Shown: piece after piece, positions 44,020-56,200 of the stretch
How positions within the stretch are numbered: position 1 is the first letter of the stretch
Layout of the letters: each line of letters begins with the position of its first letter
NCBI GenBank assembly: GCA_021234155.1
Contig: JAJEKV010000026.1
Coordinates: 1,488,001 to 1,552,000, forward strand
Direction of reading: 5' to 3'
DNA from: Isoetes taiwanensis
Lineage: Eukaryota > Streptophyta > Lycopodiopsida > Isoetales > Isoetaceae
DNA length: 64,000 bases
Translations under genes and position numbers: made by a program
The notes under the pieces: generated by a model
Seen by the model: the letters and a program-made list of their open reading frames with translations, nothing else
Told to the model about the DNA's origin: nothing
Database searches by the model: none

Positions 44020-45760
44020 CTCAAACATGCCAAGGTGGCTCAAACATGCCATGCAGGCTCCAATATGCCACCTAGGCTCTAACATGCCAAGGTGGCTCAA
44101 ATATGCCACGTGGGCTCCAACATGCCAAATTGGCTCAAACATGCCATGCGGGCTCCAACATGCAACCTAGGTTCCAACATGCCAAGGTGGCCCAAACATG
44201 TCACGTGGGCTCGAACATGCCACCCAGGCTCCATCATGCCAAGGTGGCTAAAACATGCCACCTAGGCTCCAACGTGCCACCTAGGCTCCAACATGCCAAG
44301 ATGGCGCAAACATGCCACCTCGACTCCAACATGCCATCTAGAATCAAACATGCCAAGGTGGCTCAAACATGCCAAGGCTCCAACATGCCAAGATGGCTCA
44401 AACATGCCACGTAGGCTCCAACATGCCACCTAGGATCCATCATGCCAAGGTGGCTCAAACATGCCACCTAGGCTCAAACATGCCAAGGTGGATCAAACAT
44501 GCCACGCAGGCTCCAACATTCCACCTAGGTTCCAACATGCCAAGGTGGCTCAAACATGCCACGCTGGCTCCAACATGCCACCTAGGCTCAAACATGCCAT
44601 GCAGGCTCCAACATTCCACCTAGGCTCCAACATGTCAAGGTGGCTCAAACATGCCACGCAGGCTCCAACATGCCACCTAGGCTCAAACATGCCATGCGCG
44701 CTCCAAGATGCCACCTTGGCTCCAACATGCCAAGGTGGCTCAACCATGCCACATGGGCTCCAACATGCCAAGGTGGCTCAAACATGCCACGCAGGCTTCA
44801 ACATGCCACCTAGGCTCAAACATGCCAAGGTGGCTCAAAGATGCCACGTGGGCTCCAACATCCACCTTGGCTCAAACATGCCAAGGTGGCTCAAACATGC
44901 CACGCTGAGCTCCAACATGCCAAGGTGGCTCAAACATGCCACACAGGCTCTAACATGCCACCTAGGCTCCAATAAGCCAAGGTGGCTCCAACATGCCACC
45001 TAGGCTCCAACGTGCCACCTAGGCTGCAAACATGCCAAGGTGGCTCAAACATGCCACGTAGGCTCAAACATGCCACCTGGGCTCCAACATCCACCTAGGC
45101 TCAAACATGCCAAGGTGGCTCAAGCATGCCATGAGGGCTCCAACATGCCAACTAGGCTCAAATATGCCAAGGTGGCTCAAACATGCCATGTGGACTCCAA
45201 CATGCCATCTAGGTGGCTCAAACATGCCACCTAGGCTCCAACATCCACCTAGCCTCAAACATGTCAAGGTGGCTCAAACATGCCACGTGGGCTCCAAAAT
45301 GCCACCTCGGCTCAAACATGTGAAGGTGGCTTAAATATGCCACCTAGGCTCTAATATCCACCTAGGCTCAAACATGCCACATGGACTCCAACATGCCAAG
45401 GTGGCTCAAACATGCCACATGGACTCCAACATGCCAAGGTGGCTCAAACATGCCACGTGGGCTCCAACATGCCACCCTAGGCTCCAACATGCCACTTAGG
45501 CTTCAACATACGAAGGTGGCTCAAACATGCCACCCATGTCAAACATGCTAAGGTGGCTCAAACATGTCAAGGTGGCTCAAACATGCCACGCGGGCTCCAA
45601 CACGCCAAGATGGCTCAAATATGCCACTTAGGCTCAAACATGCCAAGGTGGTTGAAACATGCCATGTGGGCTCCAACATGCCACCTAGGCTCCAACATGC
45701 CAAGGTGGCTTAGGCATGCCACCTAGGCACCAATATGCCACCTAGGCACTCCAAGCGGTG
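44020..45760. repeat. 19-bp satellite, left arm (~90 units)
   Basis: The unit CAAACATGCCAAGGTGGCT has a constant CAAACATGCC or CCAACATGCC part and a variable part: AAGGTGG, ACCTAGG, ACGCAGG or ACGTGGG. ORFs of 60-180 codons through it are repeat artefacts (19 is not a multiple of 3, so all frames are read). Confidence 0.95.
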
Positions 45761-46425
45761 ACATGGCCTGCCAACTAAGCAAGGCCAAGTTTTGACTAGG
45801 CCAAAAATGAAAAGATGTCCATCTTTGGTCTTTTCATTGGGTGATGTTGGCAAATTTTGGTTGACATGGCTAGATGGTTGTGATGTGGACATGATGACTA
45901 GGACTTTATGCAAGAAATATGATAACCTTTAGAATTTTTGGTAGAGGAGTTTGGCAAGGGATAGAATAGAGGGATCTTGAAGAACTTAAACGCTGACACC
46001 TTTCCCCAAATCGAACCAGGCTAGGACTTTGCGCAGCTTCCTCACCAGAGGGGAGAGGCCAGACCCCAGGAGACGGACCTTAAAAAGGTTGCGGAGGTAG
46101 CCTTTCCTGCCAACGATCCTCCGGGAGGGCAAATGCCAATGCCCCCCCTCCTGGAGCTCTGTTTCCCTATCCGACTGTTGAATCCACCGTTCAAGTAATC
46201 TGCTTCAAGTAAATTCAAAAAATCCAAGATCCGTCTGAAAGAACTTATCAAACCGCGAAGCGTCCTATGGTCGACCGTGTAGAAACCCAAGTGTTTTGTC
46301 GTTCGAGCAGTACAAAGGCTCCAAAATGGAGATTTGACTTCGCCATGTCATCCGGAATGGAAAATTTACCCTAGAGACCAAGTTACACGGTTATTATTGG
46401 CAACAAAAGAAACACGAACCTCTAC

Positions 46426-46740
46426 ATGGCAGTATTCTGCAACCACCTCTTAGGCCAATTGACTACGAACGTGTTGGACATCAGCTACCTTGGCGCTTCT
46501 TGGAGAAAGGGTAGTCTTCCGCCCACGAAACTTGGTCTCGAGGGTAATGTCGATGTTTTGAGTCCATTGGCAGAGTTAGTTTATAGTTCTGGAGTGGGAG
46601 AGTTCCCCATCCGTGGCCAAGGGCCTTCGGGAGAGGACCTTTGGGGCGAACTACTTCCGGAAGGTTTTAAGGGTCCGTCTTCTGGCATCAATACCCTCCC
46701 TCTATGTGATCACATTGTGCAAGATCCTGGTCGAATCTGA
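46426..46740 (+). CDS. 104-codon ORF of the palindrome, left copy (unrecognised)
   Basis: ATG to TGA, starts MAVFCNHLLGQL and ends DHIVQDPGRI. The inverted arm has an ORF of the same length and position (47134-47448, minus), and a third copy lies at 63343-63657. The two arms differ at about 23 of 104 residues without any indel or stop. No domain known. It could be a real small protein or a conserved open frame by chance. Confidence 0.4.
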   Translation: MAVFCNHLLGQLTTNVLDISYLGASWRKGSLPPTKLGLEGNVDVLSPLAELVYSSGVGEFPIRGQGPSGEDLWGELLPEGFKGPSSGINTLPLCDHIVQDPGRI

Positions 46741-46758
46741 CTAGGATATGGCCTCCAA

Positions 46759-46802
46759 AACGTAAACCCTGTGGTTTGCTAGGTTATTGAAGGGTTTACG
46801 TT
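46759..46802. other. 11-bp perfect inverted repeat
   Basis: AACGTAAACCC (46759-46769) and GGGTTTACGTT (46792-46802). The matching hairpin in the other arm (47072-47115) has AATGTAAACCC and GGGTTTACATT, so both sides changed together. Confidence 0.8.
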
Positions 46803-47071
46803 ATGAAGGTCGCGATTTAGTCGGTTGCACTTGGGACATGGTCAAGAAGCTGCAGTTAAAAACATGAAGCAATAGGAACTGAAGGAATGGATTGGCCATC
46901 CCGAATGATCCCAAACATTTTGCTACTGCAAAAGGCGCTCTTGGCTTCTATTTGCCATTATGGGAGGAGGATAAATCCAAACCCCATTCCGTCAATTACT
47001 ATTGCTTCGCGTTTTCAATTGCAGCTTCTCGGCCATGTCCCAAGTGCAACCGACTAAAACTCGGCCTCCAA

Positions 47072-47115
47072 AATGTAAACCCTTCAATAACCTAGCAACA
47101 CACAGGGTTTACATT
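47072..47115. other. Counterpart inverted repeat in the right arm
   Basis: AATGTAAACCC and GGGTTTACATT. The stem extends outward with GGCCTCC and GGAGGCC after one mismatch, giving nearly 20 paired bases. Confidence 0.8.
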
Positions 47116-47133
47116 TCGGAGGCCATATCCTAA

Positions 47134-47448
47134 TCAGATTCGACCAGGATCTTGCACAATGTCATCACGTAGAGGGAGGGTGTTGACGCCAGAAGACGAC
47201 CCCTTAAAACCTTCCGGAAGCAGTTCACCCCAAAGGTCCTCTCCCAAAGGCCCTTGGCCACGGACAGGCAACTCTCCCACTCCGAAATTGTAAACTGACT
47301 CTGCCAATGGACTCAAAACGTCGAGATTACCCTCGGGACCAAGATTCGTGGGCATAAGACCATCCTTTCTCCAAGAAGCACCAAAGTAGCTCATGTCCAA
47401 TACGTTCCTAGTCAATTGACGTAAGAGATGGCTGCAGAATATTGTCAT
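47134..47448 (-). CDS. 104-codon ORF of the palindrome, right copy (unrecognised)
   Basis: ATG to TGA, starts MTIFCSHLLRQL and ends DDIVQDPGRI. It is the inverted partner of 46426-46740; both ORFs keep length and stop despite about 14% nucleotide divergence counted roughly by eye. Function unknown. Confidence 0.38.
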   Translation of the reverse strand: MTIFCSHLLRQLTRNVLDMSYFGASWRKDGLMPTNLGPEGNLDVLSPLAESVYNFGVGELPVRGQGPLGEDLWGELLPEGFKGSSSGVNTLPLRDDIVQDPGRI

Positions 47449-48109
47449 GTAGAGGGTTCATATTTCTTTCGTTGCCAAAAATGACCGTATAACTTTGTCC
47501 CTAGGGTAATGTCACCATTCCTGACGATGGCCTGCGGTCAAATGTCCATTCCGAGCCTTTGTAATCGCTTTCGAACGACAAAACACTTGGGTTTCTACAT
47601 GCTCGAGCGCAGGACGCTTCACGGGTTGATAAGTTTCCCCGGACGGATCTTGGATTTTTTTGAACATGCTCGAAACAGGTTACTTGAACGGCGGATTCAA
47701 CGGTCGGATAGAGAAATTGAGCTCCGGGAAGGGGGGCATTGGCATTTGCCTGCCCAAAGGAGCGCTGGCAGGAACGGCCGCCTCCGGAACCTTTTCTCGA
47801 AGCTTCGTCTCCTAGGGTCCGGCCTCTTCCCTCTCGGTGAAGAAGCCACAAAAAGTCCCTGGCTTGGTTTCGATTTGGGGAAGGGTGTCAGCGCAAGATC
47901 CCTCTATTCTATCCATTGCCAAACTCCTCTACCAAAATTTTTAAAGGTTATCATATTTCTTGCATAAAGTCCTAGTCATCATGTCTATGTCACCACCATC
48001 TAGCCATGTCACCCAAAATTTGCCAACATCACCCAATGAAAAGACCAAAGATGGACATCTTTTCATTTTTGGCCTAGTCAAAACTTGGCCTTGCTTACTG
48101 GGCATGCCA

Positions 48110-48635
48110 TGTCACCATTTGGAGTGCCTAGATGGCATGCTTGAGCCACCTTGGCATGTTGAAGCCTAGGTGGCAGGTTGGAGCCCATGTGGCATGTTGG
48201 AGCCACCTTGGCATGTGTGAGACTAGGTGGCATATTTGAGCGACCTTGGCATGTTGGAGCCCACATAGCATGTTGGAGTCCATGTGGCATGTTTGAGCCA
48301 CCTTGGCATGTTGGAGCCCACGTGGCATGTTTGTGCCACCTTTACATGTTTGAGCCACGTTGTCATGTTGGAGCCTAGGTGGCATGTTTGAGCCCCGTTG
48401 GCATGGTTGAGCCACCTTGGCACGTTGGAGCCTAGGTGGCATGGTTAAGCCACCTAGGCATGTTGGAGCCGAGGTGACATGTTTGAGCCACCTTGGCATG
48501 TTGGAGCCTAGGTGGCGTGTTTGAGCCTCGTGGGCTACATGCCACGTGGGCTACAATATGCCATCTAGCCTCAAACATGCCAAGATGGCTCAAACATGCC
48601 ATCTTGGCTCCAACATGCCAAGGTGGCTCCAACAT
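48110..48635. repeat. 19-bp satellite, right arm (inverted, ~27 units)
   Basis: Reads AGCCACCTTGGCATGTTGG, the reverse complement of the left-arm unit, with the same variable-core types. It turns back to left-arm orientation near 48535. The array is about a third of the left array's length. Confidence 0.92.
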
Positions 48636-48640
48636 TTCAA

Positions 48641-50264
48641 TTCAAGCATTAATGGCCTAAAAATGCCATTTCTAGTGGAATGTTTTTCAATGGTTTAATT
48701 GATTTCATATGTAATGTTTTATGGTTCAAATGTTGTGCCCTAGGATCCACCATGCCACTATGCAAATATCTTCTTCTAGCACCCTCGTTTTTAAGGAAAT
48801 TTGTCTCCCAAATGTTGTTTCATCTGAATTGAGCTCTAATGCATGAGGATTCCAACTTGATCTAAACATTTGTCTAATCATGAGGAAACACAATTCTTAA
48901 TTTATTTTACAGTCTAATTAACATTGACGTCAATGTCTAGCATAGTGTGGAGAAATTATGGTTCTAACTTGATATCCATGGATATTGTCTATACCATTGT
49001 GGCATGTAATGGTAATCCATTAAACTATGCCTAAACACTAACTTTGGTTTTTTAATAAGTGTGTCCCTTGGAGACCACCATGCTTGAACTTTTCAATGGT
49101 CTAGTCCTTTTGTCCATCATTTCTACATTGTTGATGCATAATATCTTTAAATTAATGAAACATGCAAGCCAATTAATGATTCCACCAGTTCATCAAATAT
49201 AATTATGTTCTCTTCCTCTGTAACTTGTGTTTTTCATAAGAAAACTTACATAAAGTTGAGTTCATGTTGTTAGACTCAAACTCAATCACCGTAACTATAA
49301 AAAGGAACGTCATGGACATTGCATTAGAATTCTTGCATACCAACTCAAACTTTCTTTTCTTGTGCCACTGAGCCTAAAGAATCCTAGATGGTAATTGTGA
49401 TGTAAGTCCTAACTATGACAATATGATGAATGTTGGTCGAACATTTCGGGAGAAGTTGACATCGCAACAACGCTACCTCAAGAGTCCATCATGAAGTAGA
49501 TTTCAAAATATAGCGCAAGACAAAAGTTGAGAAACTTCATTTACTTTAAGAGCAACTAGCTTCTGCCTGATTTTTAGGAGTGTGTGCAATTGCAACTAGG
49601 TAAACAACATTCTTCATACATTACTAATAAGAAGGACAGCGACACAATGGTTCACCCTAAATACATTATATTCTATCGAGGTAATAATTAAAAGCAGATC
49701 ATCAAGATTGAACATCTACCTTCACATGTCCAAATAGAATTAGTTAACAGATGATTGAAAGACAACATGAATTTCTCGCTAGACCCTATATTACACGTTA
49801 AACTACTAGCAAGCACTAGCATATCATTTGAAGATAATGCCTAGAAGTAAAGCATAGGCAATTCATTAGTAATTAGACTCTCTCTATATACAAATGGTGA
49901 AATGAAATTACTAGGGCAAGTTTTGCATGATTCGCATTAAGTTTTGCATATCTTTGTTCATCCCCAAAGGAAAATTTGAAATTAGATGTAAAATGAGTAA
50001 AAATTAAACAGGTTTCATTTCGAATTTAGAGCAACGACGACACATGATGAATCGGCTGGATAGGTTCAGGTCAAAAAGCGGCTCAAAAAATTGTTCAAAT
50101 TCAGTTCCACATCTGTGAAAATCGCGAACTTTTGTGATGGCAGCCTAGATCCTATGGTAATTTGTGAAAATCGATGGATTATTGATGGAGCTCCACGGAG
50201 CTCATGGAAAACGCGTACTGGAGTTGCGATACTGCACAGATTTGAGCGATGTATTCTTATGACG
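48641..50264. other. Unassigned AT-rich DNA
   Basis: No coding sequence, repeats or element ends recognised. Confidence 0.45.
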
Positions 50265-53200
50265 TGTCTATGTTTTTTTTTTTTTTTGCAATTATGGCAA
50301 TTTTGCCGGCTGTTTAGTTGAGAAACTGAGATTGGCATTGAGTATACTCAATCAGATAATTACCTTTGACTATAACATATCCATTAAGTTAATTATCTTG
50401 CAGTGCAAGTTCATCTTTGGGTAAATTCAAGGGCCACGGCCCACGTGGTATTTTTTGACATGGAAGTGTTATTTTTTGACATGGAAATGAATGATAAAGC
50501 TTTTAGATGTTTAAAGATATGCATGCATTGGATTTAAATGCATGTTGGACATGTGGAGGTTAACATGCAAATAATGCATGTAACTTTTACCAAGGCTTTG
50601 CAAAACGTGGATGGGCTTTGCAAAATGTGGATTTTCATGGAGAGTTTCCATGGGCTTTGCAAAACGTGGATTTTCTATCGTACTATTACCATAAGGTATG
50701 TCGTATTGACATATTTGCATATTAAATTTTTAGTATGGATCAGAGCATATTGCATATGCTCAGAGCATATTTTGCATATTGCATACTGCTCAGAGCATCA
50801 GAAAAGCACCTAATAATAAATATGTGCCAGTAAAGAACAGATGTGGTCAGATTGACCCATATAGAATTTTGGACTGCATAAGCTTATGTTTTTTCGGATA
50901 CCCTAAGCTAGAGCAGCCTTCTCCAGCGACCAATTTTGAATGGGTTAATTCCAGCATATGCCTTGATGTTTTGACGTTCCTTGAGCAAAGTTTCATATCT
51001 ATCCGGGTCTCTATTAACACCTACGGATTCAGTAGCAGAGCTCTAATGCAAAATGGCTGGAGGTTGCTGCAGATGCCGTCTGTAGTAAATGGTTCAGATG
51101 GAATGGACAATCGCCGATAATCCAGTTCTCAAGAACTTTGTTTTAGTTTTCCTTCTAATGCAAAGGGTTATGCCATTATATGGATGAGGATCCGCCAAAA
51201 TCGTGGCTTCAATGGCGAGATGACGAATGGGTTACCAAAAATGTATTATCGTTCAACAACAAATGCCGAGAGATCATATATCCGCTCAAATGCCAACTTG
51301 ACACAAGATTCGAGGGAAGATCTCCAAAACTTACGTTTCTTTTAATCTGTTTCCAGTTTTGGCTTTCATAATATACAGGGCATTTGATTTGTTCTATTTA
51401 ATAGGAACATTTAGTCTCCTTTTGTTTGGGGTTGTTAGATAGAACCCTGTAATGCTGAGCATGGATATGTCTACATGAATAACTATGCAGAGTTACTATG
51501 CTGGCATATGACTATGCATGGATGGATGAATAACATGAATAACATGGATGGTTGTCTACATGAATAACTATGCTGGCATATTACTATGCAGAGTTTTGTG
51601 TCCCAATAAAATACCGGTCATGGCCTAGTAGAGGGATCAACTGTCATGGTAATTAGAATGTTTACATTCTTGAATTTATACAATACAAGAAGGATCTGAT
51701 GACCTATGCATATCCGCTGCCCATGTGATAGAAAGTGATATAAGATAAGCTCTTTAAGTCTTTGGCGGATGTCTATCATGCATTGCATTTTTTTCTCCAT
51801 GTATTCTTTTAGCTATTTTCAACTGGCAGGGCAAGAGGCACAATGGGTAATCAGCGAAGAGCTAAAAATCCCAATGTACCTTTTGGCCCTTGCCCTGATA
51901 CCATTAACATGCTAACAGGGTATTGATTGGCTGCAGGTACGGGATTTTCTTCCCATTGTTCCCTTTGCTTTTCTAGTTGGATTTGGCTGGAAGAATGATG
52001 GAGATCTTGCTCATTTTTTTTTGCCAAGCTTGTCACTAAGAAGTTCACATGACAAAGGCATCACATAAACGGGTTTTTTAGAATATCATCATTTTAGCTT
52101 TGCTTTCTAGCAATAGTCTGTGACTAGAAAAGATCAAACTGGTAATTAAAATACCATCTGCTACATTGGTCTCCAGATATTGGAACAATATGATGCTTAC
52201 TGGATAAATAATTCTTGCAATGATTTATGATCAATACATCTTTGAAATGCTTAAATATTGACAAGACATTAATGATAAGAAAAGTACTTTTGTTGAAATA
52301 TTATGATTCTACTGTTACTTTATGGATGAAAAAATGCTATTTTGGCTGTATAGGAATGAACAAGTAAAAATAGGTAAAAGAATATTATGCCAGAAATGCT
52401 CATACTGGTAGTAGGATGATAATACTGCCAAGGGATTGACCGAGGCAGATGTCTGGTCTAGGTTTACTAGTTCAGGCTGGTTTTTTTTTAGATACTTCAT
52501 CACACTGGAGATATCTGGTGTTGTCCTCTACCTATTGGCTAGTTGTATGAGCATTTATGCTGTCCTAAGCCGCAACTTAGGAAAAGTAAAGTATATGGTG
52601 AATGCTTGGATATTTATTGTTGACAAAATATTGATCTAAATATTGATTCTACAGAGTTACATTTTTGTAAAGTTATGCAGGATGCATATCATGTAGAGGA
52701 TGAGTACGAATCCATGCCACATACAGAATCTGAGATTATACCTCCAACATGGAGTAGCATAATTTCACTGTAATAACTTGCAAGAGCAAACAAAGATAGT
52801 GTCGGCCACTAGGCCTACTATACTTATGCCAGTTGGCAGCCAGTTGGCTATACAAATTTGTCAATATGACAGCACAATGCTGCTGCAATATCTGAATACT
52901 CAATCAAGGTATGTTTTAAGTCTACATTGTCTTAAGCTTTAAATTATGGGATGAGGCTTAACCCCTGCTGTGGCAGTGGGGGTCAGCTCTCCCCATGGTC
53001 ACAGATGGATACTATCAAGGTGTGTTTACCCTCATTCCACGGCAGGTGGTAGGGTTTTTTTTATTGCAATTATGGCAATTTTGCCGGCTGTGTAGTTGAG
53101 TTGGAAACTGAGATTGGCATTGAGTATACTCAATCAGATAATTATCTTTGACTATAACATATCCATTAAGTTAATTATCTTGCAGTGCAAGTTCATCTTT

Positions 53201-56200
53201 GGGTAAATTCAAGGGCCACGGCCCACGTGGTACATGGAAGTGTTATTTTTTGACATGGAAATGAATGATAAAGCTTTTAGATGTTTAAAGATATGCATGC
53301 ATTGGATTTAAATGCATGTTGGACATGTGGAGGTTAACATGCAAATAATGCATGTAACTTTTACCAAGGCTTTGCAAAACGTGGATGGGCTTTGCAAAAT
53401 GTGGATTTTCATGGAGAGTTTCCATGGGCTTTGCAAAACGTGGATTTTCTATCGTACTATTACCATAAGGTATGTCGTATTGACATATTTGCATATTAAA
53501 TTTTTAGTATGGATCAGAGCATATTGCATATGCTCAGAGCATATTTTGCATATTGCATACTGCTCAGAGCATCAGAAAAGCACCTAATAATAAATATGTG
53601 CCAGTAAAGAACAGATGTGGTCAGATTGACCCATATAGAATTTTGGACTGCATAAGCTTATGTTTTTTCGGATACCCTAAGCTAGAGCAGCCTTCTCCAG
53701 CGACCAATTTTGAATGGGTTAATTCCAGCATATGCCTTGATGTTTTGACGTTCCTTGAGCAAAGTTTCATATCTATCCGGGTCTCTATTAACACCTACGG
53801 ATTCAGTAGCAGAGCTCTAATGCAAAATGGCTGGAGGTTGCTGCAGATGCCGTCTGTAGTAAATGGTTCAGATGGAATGGACAATCGCTCAGATAATCCA
53901 GTTCTCAAGAACTTTGTTTTAGTTTTCCCTTCTAATGCAAAGGGTTATGCCATTATATGGATGAGGATCTGGCCAAAATCGTGGCTTCAATGGCAGAGAT
54001 GACAGAATGGGTTACCAAAAAATGTATTATCGTTCAACAACAAATGCCAGGAGATCATATATCTGCTCAAATGCCAACTTGACACAAGATTCAGAGGAAG
54101 ATCTCCAAAACTTACAGGTTCTTTTAATCTGTTTCCAGATTTTGGCTTTCATAATATCTGGGGGCATTTGATTTGTTCTATTTAATAGGAACATTTAGTC
54201 TCCTTTTGTTTGGGGTTGTTAGATAGAACCCCCGTAATGCTTGAGCATGGATATGTCTACATGAATAACTATGCGAGTTACTATCTTTGGCATATGACTA
54301 TGCATGGATGGATGAATAACATGAATAACATGGATGGTTGTCTACATGAATAACTATCTTTGGCATATTACTATCTGCGAGTTTTGTGTCCCAATAAAAT
54401 ACCGGGTCATGGCCTAGTAGAGGGATCAACTGTCATGGTAATTAGAATGTTTACATTCTTGAATTTATACAATACAAGAAGGATCTGATGACCTATGCAT
54501 ATCCGGCCCATGTGATAGAAAGTGATATAAGATAAGCTCTTTAAGTCTTTGGCGGATGTCTATCTATTTGCATTTTTTTCTCCATGTATTCTTTTAGCTA
54601 TTTTCAACTGGCAGGGCAAGAGGCACAATGGGTAATCAGCGAAGAGCTAAAAATCCCAATGTACCTTTTGGCCCTTGCCCTGATACCATTAACATGCTAA
54701 CAGGGTATTGATTGGCTGCAGGTAACGGATTTTCTTCCCATTGTTCCCTTTGCTTTTCTAGTTGGATTTGGCTGGAAGAATGATGGAGATCTTGCTCATT
54801 TTTTTGCCGAAGCTTGTCACTAAGAAGTTCACACTGACAAAGGCATCACATAAACGGGTTTTTTAGAATATCATCATTTTAGCTTTGCTTTCTAGCAATA
54901 GTCTGTGACTAGAAAAGATCAAACTGGTAATTAAAATACCATCTGCTACATTGGTCTCCAGATATTGGAACAATATGATGCTTACTGGATAAATAATTCT
55001 TGCAATGATTTATGATCAATACATGCTGAAATGCTTAAATATTGACAAGACATTAATGATAAGAAAAGTACTTTTGTTGAAATATTATGATTCTACTGTT
55101 ACTTTATGGATGAAAAAATGCTATTTTGGCTGTATAGGAATGAACAAGTAAAAATAGGTAAAAGAATATTATGCCAGAAATGCTCATACTGGTAGTAGGA
55201 TGATAATACTGCCAAGGGATTGACCGAGGCAGATGTCTGGTCTAGGTTTACTAGTTCAGGCTGGTTTTTTTTTAGATACTTCATCACACTGGAGATATCT
55301 GGTGTTGTCCTCTACCTATTGGCTAGTTGTATGAGCATTTATGCTGTCCTAAGCCGCAACTTAGGAAAAGTAAAGTATATGGCTGAATGCTTGGATATTT
55401 ATTGTTGACAAAATATTGATCTAAATATTGATTTACAGAGTTACATTTTTGTAAAGTTATGCAGGATGCATATCATGTAGAGGATGAGTACGAATCCATG
55501 CCACATACAGAATCTGAGATTATACCTCCAACATGGAGTAGCATAATTTCACTGTAATAACTTGCAAGAGCAAACAAAGATAGTGTCGGCCACTAGGCCT
55601 ACTATACTTATGCCAGTTGGCAGCCAGTTGGCTATACAAATTTGTCAATATGACAGCACAATGCTGCTGCAATATCTGAATACTCAATCAAGGTATGTTT
55701 TAAGTCTACATTGTCTTAAGCTTTAAATTATGGGATGAGGCTTAACCCCTGCTGTGGCAGTGGGGGTCAGCTCTCCCCATGGTCACAGATGGATACTATC
55801 AAGGTGTGTTTACCCTCATTCCACGGCAGGTGGTAGGATTTTTTTTATTGCAATTATGGCAATTTTGCCGGCTGTGTAGTTGAGAAACTGAGATTGGCAT
55901 TGAGTATACTCAATCAGATAATTATCTTTGACTATAACATATCCATTAAGTTAATTATCTTGCAGTGCAAGTTCATCTTTGGGTAAATTCAAGGGCCACG
56001 GCCCACGTGGTACATGGAAGTGTTATTTTTTGACATGGAAATGAATGATAAAGCTTTTAGATGTTTAAAGATATGCATGCATTGGATTTAAATGCATGTT
56101 GGACATGTGGAGGTTAACATGCAAATAATGCATGTAACTTTTACCAAGGCTTTGCAAAACGTGGATGGGCTTTGCAAAATGTGGATTTTCATGGAGAGTT

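Larger units (their letters stand above)
43990..48640. mobile_element. Giant imperfect palindrome with tandem-repeat arms (foldback-like element)
   Basis: The left half (from 44020 through 46895) reads back as the reverse complement from about 46985 to 48635. Examples: TTTAGTCGGTTGCACTTGGG at 46818 against its complement ending near 47058, and GACTAGGACTTTATGCAAGA near 45896 against its complement near 47960. The outer parts of both arms consist of the same 19-bp tandem repeat. Inner arms are roughly 85% alike by eye. Long inverted repeats made of short tandem repeats are the hallmark of foldback transposons. No transposase is recognised, and no target duplication was found. Confidence 0.7.

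Noticed and set aside
44103-45334. ORFs of 60-180 codons rich in HAxxAQTCHxGSNMP-type repeats
   Set aside because: They are translations of the 19-bp satellite in several frames, not genes.
50511-50720. ORF repeated in all three tandem units, minus strand (starts MQICQYDIPYGN)
   Set aside because: Identical only because the units are near-identical; short internal repeats (PRFAKPMETLHENPHFAKP) come from repeated GGGCTTTGCAAAACGTGG-type DNA.
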